Positions 23,931-33,123 of a stretch of DNA of 49,954 bases are shown here, piece by piece (position 1 is the first letter of the stretch; each line of letters begins with the position of its first letter). A model generated the notes under the pieces. The model had not been told where the DNA came from, made no database searches, and worked only from the letters and a program-made list of their open reading frames with translations. The DNA is from Oscillospiraceae bacterium (lineage in GTDB: Bacteria > Bacillota > Clostridia > Oscillospirales > Oscillospiraceae), in contig JAAWQS010000178.1 of NCBI GenBank assembly GCA_022800665.1, forward strand, positions 1 through 49,954. Reading direction: 5' to 3'. The position numbers and the translations under genes are program-made.

Positions 23931-24114
23931 GCTTGTATGTCCCGTATGTGGTCAGCATCATTTTGAAGAAGAAGACTTCTACGAAGTGTGTCCCGTATGT
24001 GGATGGGAAGATGATGGGCTTCAGCGAGATAATCCCGACTATGCCGGCGGCGCAAACCGCATGAGCCTGAATGAAGCGAAGGTTGCATACAGAGAGGATA
24101 GAGAAATCGAATAG
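23911..24114 (+). CDS. CPCC-family cysteine-rich protein
   Basis: A 67-residue protein with two CPVCG zinc-binding pairs (CPVCGQHHF and [10 protein letters not shown]) and the [17 protein letters not shown] motif of the CPCC family. It overlaps the toxin-like end of the portal fusion by 20 bases, and the ribosome site lies inside that gene. CPCC proteins are frequently neighbours of toxin genes, so an immunity role against the portal-linked nuclease is likely but inferred. Confidence 0.8.
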   Translation: METTKDRLVCPVCGQHHFEEEDFYEVCPVCGWEDDGLQRDNPDYAGGANRMSLNEAKVAYREDREIE

Positions 24115-24132
24115 CCTTTTAGCGCATGGAAG

Positions 24133-24160
24133 GGGCGACGGAGCAATCCGCCGCCCTTTT
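24133..24160 (+). terminator. Terminator after the CPCC gene
   Basis: A stem of 9 pairs with one mismatch (GGGCGACGGA / TCCGCCGCCC) and a GCAA loop, followed by TTTT. It would isolate the head start from the antirepressor segment. Confidence 0.7.
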
Positions 24161-24343
24161 CCTATCCCCTGCTGTATAGTGCTCACACGGTCTACAATGG
24201 CCGTTTTCTTTTACCCATAAGTTACCCACCTGAATACCACAAGAAGAATCTACGAAGCCTCCACGCTCTAACAAAGGGCTTTCAGCAATCATCCCCACTT
24301 TTTATATGCCCAGCCGTAGTTGCACGAGACGGGCGGGCAGGCT

Positions 24344-24383
24344 GAGAGGAAACGCATGGCGGGATATGCCCCCGCCGCCTCTC
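24344..24383 (+). promoter_or_regulatory. Nested GC-rich hairpin in the antirepressor leader
   Basis: Within the 246-base gap 24161-24406, GAGAGG (24344-24349) pairs with CCTCTC (24378-24383) and inside it GGCGGG (24358-24363) with CCCGCC (24371-24376). It lies 24 bases before the antirepressor start and just before its ribosome site, so it could control translation. Upstream the gap contains an AT-rich part with no clear promoter. Confidence 0.45.
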
Positions 24384-24406
24384 CAACTATTAGGAGGACT
24401 CTCATA

Positions 24407-25174
24407 ATGAATGAACTGCAAATTTTTAACAATCCAGAGTTTGGAGACATCCGTATCGTTGAAATTGACGGTGAACCGTGGATGGTAGGGAAGGATGTAG
24501 CTGCGGCACTGGGGTATCAAAACCCAAGCAAGGCGCTCGCTGACCATGTGGACAATGAAGACAAACTCAATAACGAATCGTTATCGAGTTTAGGACAGCG
24601 CGGCGGCTGGCTTATCAACGAAAGCGGCCTGTATAGTCTGGTCCTGTCCAGCAAGCTCCCAGGCGCGAAGAAGTTCCGCCGGTGGGTGACAGCAGGAGTG
24701 CTGCCATCTATCCGCAAGACCGGTGGATACAATCTCCCGAAAGATTACCCGTCCGCTCTGCGAGCGCTGGCTGACTTGGAGGAAAAGCGAATGGCGCTGG
24801 AAGCAGAGAACGAAGCGCAGCGGCAGATGATCGCTGACCTCCAGCCCATCAAGCAGTATGTGGATAAAATTCTCTCCAGTACCGGGACGATGGCGACTAC
24901 GCAGATTGCCGCTGACTATGACATGAGCGCCCGCCGGCTGAACAAGATTCTGCATGAGGAGGGCGTCCAGTACAATGTCAACGGCCAGTGGATTCTGTAT
25001 AGGAAGCATATGGGGAGAGGCTACACTAGCTCCAAGACAGTAGACATCGTTCGCTCCAACGGTGAGCAGGATACCAAGCTGAACACGGTCTGGACGCAGA
25101 AGGGCCGGCTGATGATACATGAGATTTTGTCCAAACGGGGCATCGAAGCGGTGATGGACAGGGCATCCGCATAA
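24407..25174 (+). CDS. Phage antirepressor (BRO-N + KilAC)
   Basis: A 255-residue protein. The N-terminal BRO domain (about 5-105) shows FGDIRIVEIDGEPWMVGKDVAAALGY, LINESGLYSLVLSSKLPGAKKFRRWVTAGVLPSIRKTGGY. A coiled coil (ALADLEEKRMALEAENEAQRQMI) joins a C-terminal KilAC domain (TTQIAADYDMSARRLNKILHE, QWILYRKHMGRGY, WTQKGRLMIHEILSKRGI). Such proteins block phage repressors and trigger lytic growth. It is oddly located between portal and MuF genes and is preceded by a terminator and a structured leader, suggesting independent insertion and control. Confidence 0.92.
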   Translation: MNELQIFNNPEFGDIRIVEIDGEPWMVGKDVAAALGYQNPSKALADHVDNEDKLNNESLSSLGQRGGWLINESGLYSLVLSSKLPGAKKFRRWVTAGVLPSIRKTGGYNLPKDYPSALRALADLEEKRMALEAENEAQRQMIADLQPIKQYVDKILSSTGTMATTQIAADYDMSARRLNKILHEEGVQYNVNGQWILYRKHMGRGYTSSKTVDIVRSNGEQDTKLNTVWTQKGRLMIHEILSKRGIEAVMDRASA

Positions 25175-25192
25175 AATGCCGGAGGTGAGACG

Positions 25193-26134
25193 GTGAACGA
25201 CATCGCCTATAAGCAAGCGATCCAAGCGATAGTTAAGGCGAAATTCAAGGGCCATAAGAAACGCATCTGTAAGACCAAGCCTATATACCCCCAGGGCGTG
25301 GAGAGGGAGTTCCAGCGACTCACAGACGCCTACATGAAAGTCCTGAACGACGTTGTGAAGGAGTACCTCCCGGAGATCAAGTCTGCTGCTGCGGCGAACC
25401 TACCAGACGGCTACCGGCAGGACGGGCTGCCCGATCTGCTGAGAGCGATATCGGATATCTTCAGCCGCATGATGAACCGGCTGCTGGAGAAGCTGGACAG
25501 TTTTCCGATGATAGAGAAACTGGGGAAAGTAGCGTACCGGGCACAGAAGTTGTCCATCCGCGAATGGAAGCGTACAGTTCATGCCACGCTTGGTATCGAC
25601 ATCCTGGAGGACTACTACAAGGGCGAGTTCTACCGCGAGATGCTGGAGCGCTGGATAGAAACCAATGTCAGTCTCATCAAGACCATCCCGCAGGAGAGCT
25701 TAGAAGAAATGCGGCATATTGTCCTGGAAGGCTACAAGTCCGGCAAAAGCACAGCCGCCATTATCAAAGAGATTCAGAAGGAGTACGACACCAGCAAACA
25801 CCACGCCCGTCTACTGGCCCGCGACCAGCTTGCCAAGCTCAACGGGCAGCTTGCCAAACAGCAGCAGCAAGACGCGGGCGTGAAAGAGTACATCTGGTCG
25901 GATTCGGACGATCAGCGTGTTCGTGACTGCCACGCAGCTTTGAACGGAAAGCGGTTCCGCTGGGACAATCCGCCGGAAATGTGGTATTGGAAAGGAAGAA
26001 AAGGGCAAAAGATCAAGGTCTATACAGGGAGACGCTGCCACCCCGGCGAGGACTATCAGTGCCGGTGCGTAGCGCTCCCTGTCTTTGATATGGACACCAT
26101 AGACCTGCCGGTTACCGGGAAAGGGAGTGAATAG
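25193..26134 (+). CDS. MuF-like head morphogenesis protein
   Basis: A 313-residue minor head protein with the MuF C-terminal domain: ARLLARDQLAKLNGQLAKQQQQ, VKEYIWSDSDDQRVRDCHAALNGKRFRW, and HPGEDYQCRC. It is thought to sit near the portal inside the capsid and be ejected with DNA. It starts at GTG 25193 with GGAGGTGA in front. Its normal neighbour, the portal, is separated from it here by the antirepressor segment. Confidence 0.92.
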   Translation: MNDIAYKQAIQAIVKAKFKGHKKRICKTKPIYPQGVEREFQRLTDAYMKVLNDVVKEYLPEIKSAAAANLPDGYRQDGLPDLLRAISDIFSRMMNRLLEKLDSFPMIEKLGKVAYRAQKLSIREWKRTVHATLGIDILEDYYKGEFYREMLERWIETNVSLIKTIPQESLEEMRHIVLEGYKSGKSTAAIIKEIQKEYDTSKHHARLLARDQLAKLNGQLAKQQQQDAGVKEYIWSDSDDQRVRDCHAALNGKRFRWDNPPEMWYWKGRKGQKIKVYTGRRCHPGEDYQCRCVALPVFDMDTIDLPVTGKGSE

Positions 26135-26196
26135 CATGAGGAATTTTTAGCGACGGCATCACGGCACAGATCAATCCAAAAGGAGGAACCACAAAT

Positions 26197-27627
26197 ATGG
26201 ACCCACCTGTTCTCAGACGTGTCGAACGTCTGGACAGCATCCCGCTTAATGAAACATACCTGACCAAGGAGGGTTATCTTCGGGATAAGCCCATTGTGAC
26301 TACGGTTGGCATCTTCGAGTATGCCCTTGCCGATGGAGGCATCCGCCGGGAGCTCCGTTTGCCGGAGGAAGTATTTGACGCTGACAGTCTCGCCAGCTAT
26401 AAGGGCAAGCCCATCATCGTCACGCATGAAGCCGGTACCGTTGACAAAGACAATGTAAAGGACGAGATTATCGGCACAATTCTCTCCGAAGGCTACCAGG
26501 ACGAGGAGGACGTTCGAGCCGAAGTCGTCATCCACGACACGGACGCCATGAGGGACTGCGGGCTGCGGGAACTATCCCTCGGCTACTCACTGGACCTTGA
26601 TGAGATGCCTGGGACCTGGAAAGGTCAGAAGTATGACGCCATCCAGAAGAATATCCGTGTGAATCACCTTGCTCTTGTCGATAAGGCAAGGGCAGGAGAT
26701 CAGGCCCGGCTGAATATTGACAGCCGGGACACTTTGACAGGAGGAAAAATTTCTATGACAACGAACACGCAGACCACCAACAGCGACGGCATGGCTCTCG
26801 CCATCGCTCGTTTTAAGGCCCGCCGCACCCAGCGTATGGACGAGGCGGAGAACCCGGCGTCTGAAGGAAAGACCCCGGAAGAGCTGGTGCAGCTCGTAAA
26901 GGATCGCCGGGGACGCCGGGACGCCGAGGGCGATCCCGAGACCACCGAGGCTGCCATGGGCACCATCGCCCAGCAGGATGAGGACCTGGACACCCTGCTC
27001 AGTGTCATCGAATCCCTGATGGCCGCTAAGGACTTTGACAGCGGTTGCGGCACTGGCAAGACCGACGGCAAGAACTGCGTTGAAGAGTCTGACGGCGCTG
27101 CTGCCGATGGTGAGGAATCCAGCGGGGACGCAGGTGATCCCGAAGACCCTGATGCTGTTGCTGCCGACGGCGAGGAGTGTGACGGGGATGGGAGCGATCC
27201 CGAAGGCACTGACGCCGGCAAGGAGGACGGCGAGGGTGACGAGGACAAGAATCCTCCGGTTTCTCCCGCTTCTAATGCCGACTCCCGCTCCTCCATCTCC
27301 GAGCACCTGAGCGTATGCCGCATCGGTGACAAGCTCAATTTGGACGGCCTGGACAAGATGAGTCTTCTGGCTGCCAAGAAAGCTGTCATCAAGAAGGTCC
27401 GTCCCGGCATCCGTCTGGATGGCAAAGGCAAAGCGTACATCAACGCTGCCTACGACATTGCTGTGCAGGAGGTCAAAAGCCGCAAGAGTACAGACTTCCA
27501 GCGCCAGCAGATGATGGGTGGCGGCAAGCAGCGGTCCCGTGTGGATTCCGACGATAGCGGCGGGGCCATCTCTGCCCGTGAGCGCATGATGGCCCGGAAC
27601 ATCAACAGAAATGGAGGTAAAAAGTAA
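26197..27627 (+). CDS. Head maturation protease/scaffold (DUF2213)
   Basis: A 476-residue protein. Residues 1-175 match the DUF2213 prohead-protease type: YLRDKPIVTTVGIFEY, YKGKPIIVTHEAGTVD, and the ELSLGYSLDLDE and VNHLALVDKARAG motifs; His and Ser in these motifs are probable catalytic residues. The remainder is an acidic, low-complexity region (repeats of DGEE, GDPED) and a basic C-terminus, as expected of an internal scaffold that is removed on maturation. The stop shares bases with the next ATG. Confidence 0.85.
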   Translation: MDPPVLRRVERLDSIPLNETYLTKEGYLRDKPIVTTVGIFEYALADGGIRRELRLPEEVFDADSLASYKGKPIIVTHEAGTVDKDNVKDEIIGTILSEGYQDEEDVRAEVVIHDTDAMRDCGLRELSLGYSLDLDEMPGTWKGQKYDAIQKNIRVNHLALVDKARAGDQARLNIDSRDTLTGGKISMTTNTQTTNSDGMALAIARFKARRTQRMDEAENPASEGKTPEELVQLVKDRRGRRDAEGDPETTEAAMGTIAQQDEDLDTLLSVIESLMAAKDFDSGCGTGKTDGKNCVEESDGAAADGEESSGDAGDPEDPDAVAADGEECDGDGSDPEGTDAGKEDGEGDEDKNPPVSPASNADSRSSISEHLSVCRIGDKLNLDGLDKMSLLAAKKAVIKKVRPGIRLDGKGKAYINAAYDIAVQEVKSRKSTDFQRQQMMGGGKQRSRVDSDDSGGAISARERMMARNINRNGGKK

Positions 27628-28142
27628 TGGCAGTCCAGACTTCGTATAGCTATTCGACCAGTCGTGGCATCCCCGGCGGTATCTACGATCTGTCCCACCG
27701 TGCGGTGAACTCCCGCATGGCAGAGGAGAAAATGACTTTCGGCATCGGCGTTGTGCAGGGCAGCATCCCCGGTTCCAACATCGCCATTCCGACGAGTACC
27801 GCTGTACCTGCGGACTTTGACGGTATTTCCGTGAATGGCGGAACTCAGGAATTGGACCTGGAAGGCAAAGCGGTTGTACGGGCTGGCGCAACTGTCAGCG
27901 TCATGCGGCACGGTCGTGTTTGGGTCCGTATCGAGCCAGATGCCGAAATCGCCTACGGTGATGACCTGTATCTCATTACAGACGGCTACAACGCCGGTCG
28001 CTTCACGAACCAGTCCAGCGAGGAAACCAAGATTGCTGTTGCTGGCCGCTTTATTGGTGGCAGCAGCACTGATGGAATCGCACCTGTTGAGCTGTACAAC
28101 GCCCCCGCTCCCGCAGTTGCAAGCTCTTCGAGCAAGAACTAA
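27627..28142 (+). CDS. Capsid cement/decoration protein
   Basis: A 171-residue beta-rich protein resembling the Gp24-type structural cement proteins: RGIPGGIYDLSHRAVNSRM, GIGVVQGSIPG, GATVSVMRHGRVWVRIE, YGDDLYLITDG. It lies directly before the major capsid gene, as cement proteins usually do, and would stabilize the capsid lattice. Confidence 0.85.
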   Translation: MAVQTSYSYSTSRGIPGGIYDLSHRAVNSRMAEEKMTFGIGVVQGSIPGSNIAIPTSTAVPADFDGISVNGGTQELDLEGKAVVRAGATVSVMRHGRVWVRIEPDAEIAYGDDLYLITDGYNAGRFTNQSSEETKIAVAGRFIGGSSTDGIAPVELYNAPAPAVASSSSKN

Positions 28143-28170
28143 TTTGATTCCGAATAGGAGGTATCATGTA

Positions 28171-29178
28171 ATGGCAAACAGATTTGACCGTTTCGACTAC
28201 AACGCTCTCATGCGCAGTCAGATTCCTGCGCACCTGACCAATATCGACAATATGCGCTTTGACAGTGAGGAAGACGCCAGTGCGTTCTTTGCCCGCGAGC
28301 TGGACCACATCAAGGCGAAGACCTACGACAAAATCTATCCGAACTTCACCGTCCTGAATAATCTGCCCCGCACCAGCGAGGCAGGAGAGGGCGCGGAGAC
28401 CGTCACATACTACAGCTATGACAAGTCCGGTTTGGCTGCGATTATCGCCAACTATGCCGATGACCTTCCCAGAGCCGATGTAGCGGGTAAGCCTACGACC
28501 GTCCCCATCAAGAGCCTGGGCGCCAGCTACGGCTACTCCATCCAGGAGATGCGGGCCTCCCGTATGGCGAATAAGGGCCTGGATGCGCGGAAGGCTGACG
28601 CGGCCCGCTACCAGATCGAGCGGCTCACCAGCAAAATTGCTCTGGTTGGCGACAAGGCCAGCGGCATGATGGGCCTGTTGTCCGACTGGAACGATATTCC
28701 CCTCTATACGCTGCCTGACGGGGCCAGCAAGTCTGCCTCCTGGAAGGACAAGATTGCCGATGAGATTCTTCTGGATGTGGGAGGTATGCTCCAGTTTGTC
28801 TCCAAGATTACCCGCGATACGGAGCACCCCAACAAGATTCTCCTGGCGAGCAATGTGTATCAGGACATCGCCAACCGGCGCATCCCGGACACTGATACTA
28901 CTGTGCTGAAGTTCATCCAGAAAAACCTGGATGGTATCGAGGATATTGTTCCTGCTGCCGAGCTCCAGGCTGACGAGACCGAGATGAATCCCTACGGCAA
29001 GAACCTCATGGTTCTGTACACGGACGACGCTGACAAGATCGCCTTCGAGGAGCCCATGCCCTTCCTCCAGCACCCGATCCAGGCCAAGAATCTTGCCATC
29101 GAGGTCCCGTGCGAGTCCCGCGTGGCTGGACTGATGATCTACTACCCGCTGTCCGCCCTCATCGCTGTAGGCGTATAA
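28171..29178 (+). CDS. Major capsid protein (DUF2184)
   Basis: A 335-residue HK97-fold capsid subunit of the DUF2184 group. N-terminal arm with FFARELDHIKAKTYDKIYPN, then TVTYYSYDKSGLAAIIANYADDLPRADVAG, KSLGASYGYSIQEMRASRM, and the C-terminal domain from PNKILLASNVYQDIANRRIPD to VAGLMIYYPLSALIAVGV. The ATG at 28171 follows TAGGAGG; the open frame extends upstream to 27835 but lies within the cement gene. Confidence 0.92.
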   Translation: MANRFDRFDYNALMRSQIPAHLTNIDNMRFDSEEDASAFFARELDHIKAKTYDKIYPNFTVLNNLPRTSEAGEGAETVTYYSYDKSGLAAIIANYADDLPRADVAGKPTTVPIKSLGASYGYSIQEMRASRMANKGLDARKADAARYQIERLTSKIALVGDKASGMMGLLSDWNDIPLYTLPDGASKSASWKDKIADEILLDVGGMLQFVSKITRDTEHPNKILLASNVYQDIANRRIPDTDTTVLKFIQKNLDGIEDIVPAAELQADETEMNPYGKNLMVLYTDDADKIAFEEPMPFLQHPIQAKNLAIEVPCESRVAGLMIYYPLSALIAVGV

Positions 29179-29208
29179 GCGGAGCCAAAAGAAAGGACGG
29201 TATAGACC

Positions 29209-29472
29209 ATGAAGATTACCAACAAGACCACGAAAATTATTGGCATTGCCGGTGAATCCATTCTGCCCAACGAAAGTGCCGATATCCCCGACAGCGAGGC
29301 CAATTCCTCTGTTGTCCAGCACCTCGCTAAAATCGGCAAGGTCGTTATCGGCGACGAGGAGGCTCCGAAGGAGACTGCTGCTAAAGCACCGGCGCCGGCT
29401 CCCGGTACTCCGGCTGGAACTGGCAGCGGCAAGGATGACGGTAAGAAGAACGGGAAGCAGCCCACCGAGTAA
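29209..29472 (+). CDS. Small hypothetical head protein (87 aa)
   Basis: The N-terminal half is a short beta domain (ITNKTTKIIGIAGESILPNESADI) and the C-terminal half is a Pro/Ala/Gly/Lys-rich tail. Proteins of this form often follow major capsid genes, but no function is recognized. Confidence 0.7.
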   Translation: MKITNKTTKIIGIAGESILPNESADIPDSEANSSVVQHLAKIGKVVIGDEEAPKETAAKAPAPAPGTPAGTGSGKDDGKKNGKQPTE

Positions 29473-29484
29473 GGCGGTGGCGTT

Positions 29485-29892
29485 ATGACCGTTCTGGAAG
29501 TATTCCGGCTCATGGCGGTCGAGTATTCGTCTGTTGACGATGATACTGTCCAGCAGTGGGCCGAACTCACTGCACCGCTGGTCAGCCGGAAACAGTTCGG
29601 GAAGCTGTACGAGCAGGGCGTAGCCCTCCTAACGGCTCACAGAATGAAGGTAGCTGGAGTCAGCGGTGGTCAGACCGGACAGGTGGAAGAAAGCGGTGGA
29701 CTCCAGATGTCGATAGCCGATACCCTCCGAGTTTCCAGTTACTCTGAGGGCTCGACTTCGATCTCCTTCAGTAATGCAGTATCAACCGGATCAGCAGACT
29801 CCGAGCTGACGCTGACGGAGTACGGCGTCCAGTTTATGAAGCTGCGGAGCATGGTCATCATACCAATCCGCTGTTCAGGGGAGGTGCGGTAA
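29485..29892 (+). CDS. Head-tail adaptor (DUF4054-like)
   Basis: A 135-residue protein. Its helical N-terminal half (VLEVFRLMAVEYSSVDDDTVQQWAELTAPLVSRKQFGKLYEQGVALLTAHRMK) and the late TEYGVQFMKLRSMVIIPIRC ending fit DUF4054 connector proteins that form a ring under the portal. It overlaps the next start by 1 base. Confidence 0.82.
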   Translation: MTVLEVFRLMAVEYSSVDDDTVQQWAELTAPLVSRKQFGKLYEQGVALLTAHRMKVAGVSGGQTGQVEESGGLQMSIADTLRVSSYSEGSTSISFSNAVSTGSADSELTLTEYGVQFMKLRSMVIIPIRCSGEVR

Positions 29893-30347
29893 TGGCGCGG
29901 GACAGACTTACACCGGAGGGCAGGCGGTTTTATGCCCAGCTTCAGGAACTTGCCCGGATGGAAGTCCGGGTCGGCTATCAGGTCGGAGAGGCCACGGATG
30001 ATGACGGAGTTGATATGTGCGACATCGCCGCATGGAACGAGCTGGGGACTGAACACTCCCCGGCTCGTCCGTTTCTCCGCCAGACCGTCGAGAACAACGA
30101 GAACAAGATCAATACGTTTTGTTCCAAAGAGGCCAAGAAAATGCTGGAGGGTGGAACTGCCGAGCAATGCCTGGACAAAATCGGCGTATTCATGAAGGGC
30201 CTTGTGCAGAAGACCATCCGGGACGGTGACTTTGAACCGAACGCAGCATCCACCATCAGGAAGAAGGGCTCCGATAATCCCTTGATTGACACTGGCCGGA
30301 TGCGGCAGTCCGTGAACTACCACGTCAAGGAAAGAGGCGGTGGATGA
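29892..30347 (+). CDS. Neck/tail completion protein (HK97 gp10-like)
   Basis: A 151-residue protein with the pattern RMEVRVGYQ... AWNELGTEHSPARPFLRQTVENN and the C-terminal DNPLIDTGRMRQSVNYHV, as in gp10-type tail completion proteins. It would form the collar between connector and tail. Confidence 0.82.
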   Translation: MARDRLTPEGRRFYAQLQELARMEVRVGYQVGEATDDDGVDMCDIAAWNELGTEHSPARPFLRQTVENNENKINTFCSKEAKKMLEGGTAEQCLDKIGVFMKGLVQKTIRDGDFEPNAASTIRKKGSDNPLIDTGRMRQSVNYHVKERGGG

Positions 30348-30348
30348 T

Positions 30349-30816
30349 ATGGGTATCAGCATCTTCAGACGCAAGTTCGTCATCCGCCGCTTCCAGCCTC
30401 AGAAGATTATCCGTGGTCATGCGATATCGGAGTATACAGATATTTTCACCGCACTGAACGTTCAGCCGCTCACGCCTAACGAGCTGAAAGCGCTACCGGA
30501 AGGGGAACGGTCAGTCAAGCATCTGAAAGCCTTCGGAGACTTCCAGCTCACCGCAGCGGACCAGATGACCGGGACTCCTGGTGACTGGCTCTGGTACTAC
30601 GGAAGATGGTACAAGTGCATATCGGCAGCGCCGTGGGGCCACACGCTGTTAGCGCACTGTGAATCAAAGTTTGTTGCGGTAGCTGAGTCGGACCCGTCGC
30701 TGAATCTCGAACCGCCTAAAGGCAATAATGCCGGCATAGTTCCTGGTAACGCACCGGTCGTTCCCAATAATGTGCCTACCGTTCCGGCTAACGATGGGAA
30801 GGAGGCAAGTTCATGA
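30349..30816 (+). CDS. Head closure/neck protein (155 aa)
   Basis: A beta-barrel-like protein (IRRFQPQKIIRGHAISEYTDIFTALNVQPLT..., WLWYYGRWYKCIS, LLAHCESKFVAV) with a Pro/Asn/Val-rich tail. The position between tail completion and terminator proteins suggests head closure. ATG at 30349 has GGTGG at 6 bases; the GTG at 30340 is less likely. Confidence 0.7.
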   Translation: MGISIFRRKFVIRRFQPQKIIRGHAISEYTDIFTALNVQPLTPNELKALPEGERSVKHLKAFGDFQLTAADQMTGTPGDWLWYYGRWYKCISAAPWGHTLLAHCESKFVAVAESDPSLNLEPPKGNNAGIVPGNAPVVPNNVPTVPANDGKEASS

Positions 30817-31550
30817 ATACCAGGGAGGCCAGGGAGCTTGTCTATGAGCTCATGGCCCTCTTTTTTTCTGGAGCGGATGTCCTCAACTCCAAGCAATCCC
30901 ATGCGGTGAAATCAGAATCTCCACTGATTACACTCACCACCATCGCCATCAAGCGTCCACAGAATCCGCCAACGGTGATTATTGGTGGCGTACCTGTCAG
31001 CTACCATCCGACGACGCTGATGTTGCAGGCGGACCTGTACACAAAAGGCGCACCGGTTGAAATAGCGCCTGGATATACAGTTCCGATGGAGAACACTGCC
31101 CTGAACGATCTGGTGGAGTTCTGCAACTTTGTCAATTCAGAGTATGTCGCCAACTGGAGCCAGGGACACGACGTGGCCTTAGCGGTGAATGGGCAGGTAA
31201 TGGACACCACCAGCCTCATCAATGGGGCCGGTTATGAGTTCCGGGCCACGGTAGAGCTTACACTTGGCTTCACAGAGCAGGCCGTCGGCTACACCGGCAT
31301 CCTCGACCCCTACAGCATCAAATACAGGCCGCAGGAGGGCAAACCGAACCCGGACGACCCGGGAGACCGTCCGCCCGACGGAGACGTTTCTGGCGGCGAT
31401 ACGGGACAGACAGAGGCATATATCGAGCCTGAGTTCACACCGTCTGCCAGCGGCGGCGGAAGCGAGGAACTGGCGAAAGAATCAATCGGCTACTTCACGG
31501 AAGCCGAAATCACACATAAGGAGGAAAAACTGAATGGGAAACAATCTTGA
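30813..31550 (+). CDS. Phage neck terminator-like protein (gp12/LIC_12616 type)
   Basis: A 245-residue protein. Residues 1-165 form the core (LVYELMALFFSGADVLNSKQSH, PTVIIGGVPVSYHPTTLMLQADLYTKG, YEFRATVELTLGFTEQAVGYTG), comparable to neck proteins that precede sheath genes in DUF3383 phages. The C-terminus is an acidic, Gly-rich tail. It overlaps the sheath gene by 17 bases. Confidence 0.72.
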   Translation: MNTREARELVYELMALFFSGADVLNSKQSHAVKSESPLITLTTIAIKRPQNPPTVIIGGVPVSYHPTTLMLQADLYTKGAPVEIAPGYTVPMENTALNDLVEFCNFVNSEYVANWSQGHDVALAVNGQVMDTTSLINGAGYEFRATVELTLGFTEQAVGYTGILDPYSIKYRPQEGKPNPDDPGDRPPDGDVSGGDTGQTEAYIEPEFTPSASGGGSEELAKESIGYFTEAEITHKEEKLNGKQS

Positions 31551-33105
31551 CCGGATTGTCAACGTATCTATCGAAATCGCATCCCCGATTGTCGATAGCA
31601 CCAGCTTTGACAATCTGCTGATTATCGGGCCGCTGCCTATGGTTGCACCCGCAAAGGCGCCCCCGAAGTTCGGCGCATACCGGTCTGTCGATGAGGTGGC
31701 TGATGCTGGCTGGGTGACAAGCGGCAAGAACGCTGATCCGGTTGGTGTAGCGGCGCGGGTAGCGTTCTCGCAGAGTCCGCCGCCTTCCACGATCTACATT
31801 GCGCCGCAGCAGCTCACGCCCGCCGCTGTAACTGCTGGCAAGACCATTGAGGCCGTTGGAGCCAGCATCGGGGAGTATCTTGGCAAGAAGGAAAACCTGA
31901 CCGGATGTACCCTTGTCTACGATGAGGATTCCCGGACCCTGAATATGCGGCTCACCGGCTCGGTAGCAAAGGTGAAGAACACCGGCGTTTTTGAAACGAT
32001 GTCGGACATCATACGCAGCGGGTACAGCATTACCATAAATGACTCCCCTGTTGCGAATGCGGATGACTTCAGGCTCACAGCCGCTTTTGAGCAACTCGCC
32101 GCCCTCAAGAAGAAGGGTGATGCAGCGGAGTTCGTTGTCATGATCCGGGGCGGAAAGGACGATCCCGCTGTCCCCTATGGTATCTCTGTGCAGTACGTTG
32201 GCGCTACTGCCGCTGAGGAAGACGCAGAACCCGTTGGCCGCTCCGGAATGATTCTGGCCAATCCGCAGAATGAGATCGAGGAGGCTGTTGTCACCGCGCA
32301 GCGGGCGATGGATAACTCTGGCTGGTACATCCTCTGTACTGCTGGCGTCGATTCCAGCGAGTATGAGGACATCGCCGAGTACATCGAAGCGAACAAGAAG
32401 ATGTTCGCCTATACGGAGCTGGGCTTCTTTGGGGTTGGGAAGGAAGGAGAGAACAAGCCCGCCGTCGGCAACGTCTACTACCGCACCTTCGGCATCTATG
32501 GCCGCGAGACAACGGATCAGGCAGACGAGGATATCCCGGAGGCCAACCGGTATATCAACGTGGCCTGGGCGGCGCGGTGCCTGTACTACCACGCCGGTAA
32601 GGAAACCTGGGTACACAAGTCGCTGTCCGGCATCTACCCGTCCGCACTCAGCAGCACGGAGATTTCCCAACTGGAGGCGGGCCATATCAGCTTCTTCATC
32701 ACGACCGCCTCTAAGAATATCACCTATGGCGGCCAAGTGATGGCCGGGGAGTGGATCGACCTCATCCGGTTCCGGGACTGGCTGGAGAACGATATGCAGG
32801 TCCGTGTGGCGAACCTGTTCATCACGAACCCGAAGATCCCGTACACCGACAACGGTATAGCCCTGGTGCAGAACCAGATGATTGCCTCCCTGAAGTCCGG
32901 CGTCTACTGGGGCGGTATTGCCCCGGACGAGTACAACGAGGACGGCAATCTGATTCCGTCCTTCACCACGCATGTCCCGCTGTCCGTAAGCCTTACAGCC
33001 TCTCAGAAGGCATCCCGCAAGCTCACCGACTGTACGTTTACCGCCCGTATCGCCGGCGCGATCCACTTCGTTGAGATCAAGGGAACCTTGGCTTATGAAC
33101 TATAA
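31534..33105 (+). CDS. Contractile tail sheath protein (DUF3383)
   Basis: A 523-residue sheath subunit: LDRIVNVSIEIASPIVDSTSFDNLLIIGPLP at the N-terminus, a middle with GYSITINDSPVANADDFRLTAAFEQL, FAYTELGFFGVGKEGENKPAVGN, and the C-terminal MAGEWIDLIRFRDWLENDMQVRVANLFITNPKIPYTDNGIA with the conserved inner domain that slides on the tube. It shows that the phage is a myovirus. Confidence 0.93.
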   Translation: MGNNLDRIVNVSIEIASPIVDSTSFDNLLIIGPLPMVAPAKAPPKFGAYRSVDEVADAGWVTSGKNADPVGVAARVAFSQSPPPSTIYIAPQQLTPAAVTAGKTIEAVGASIGEYLGKKENLTGCTLVYDEDSRTLNMRLTGSVAKVKNTGVFETMSDIIRSGYSITINDSPVANADDFRLTAAFEQLAALKKKGDAAEFVVMIRGGKDDPAVPYGISVQYVGATAAEEDAEPVGRSGMILANPQNEIEEAVVTAQRAMDNSGWYILCTAGVDSSEYEDIAEYIEANKKMFAYTELGFFGVGKEGENKPAVGNVYYRTFGIYGRETTDQADEDIPEANRYINVAWAARCLYYHAGKETWVHKSLSGIYPSALSSTEISQLEAGHISFFITTASKNITYGGQVMAGEWIDLIRFRDWLENDMQVRVANLFITNPKIPYTDNGIALVQNQMIASLKSGVYWGGIAPDEYNEDGNLIPSFTTHVPLSVSLTASQKASRKLTDCTFTARIAGAIHFVEIKGTLAYEL

Positions 33106-33123
33106 TACGAGGAGGGCTGATTC

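Noticed and set aside
26135-26196. Tiny open frame ATG-AGG-AAT-TTT-TAG after the MuF gene
   Set aside because: Only four codons; it is part of a short spacer before the DUF2213 gene.
31510-33066. A 518-codon open frame on the minus strand
   Set aside because: It mirrors the tail sheath gene and has no independent support.
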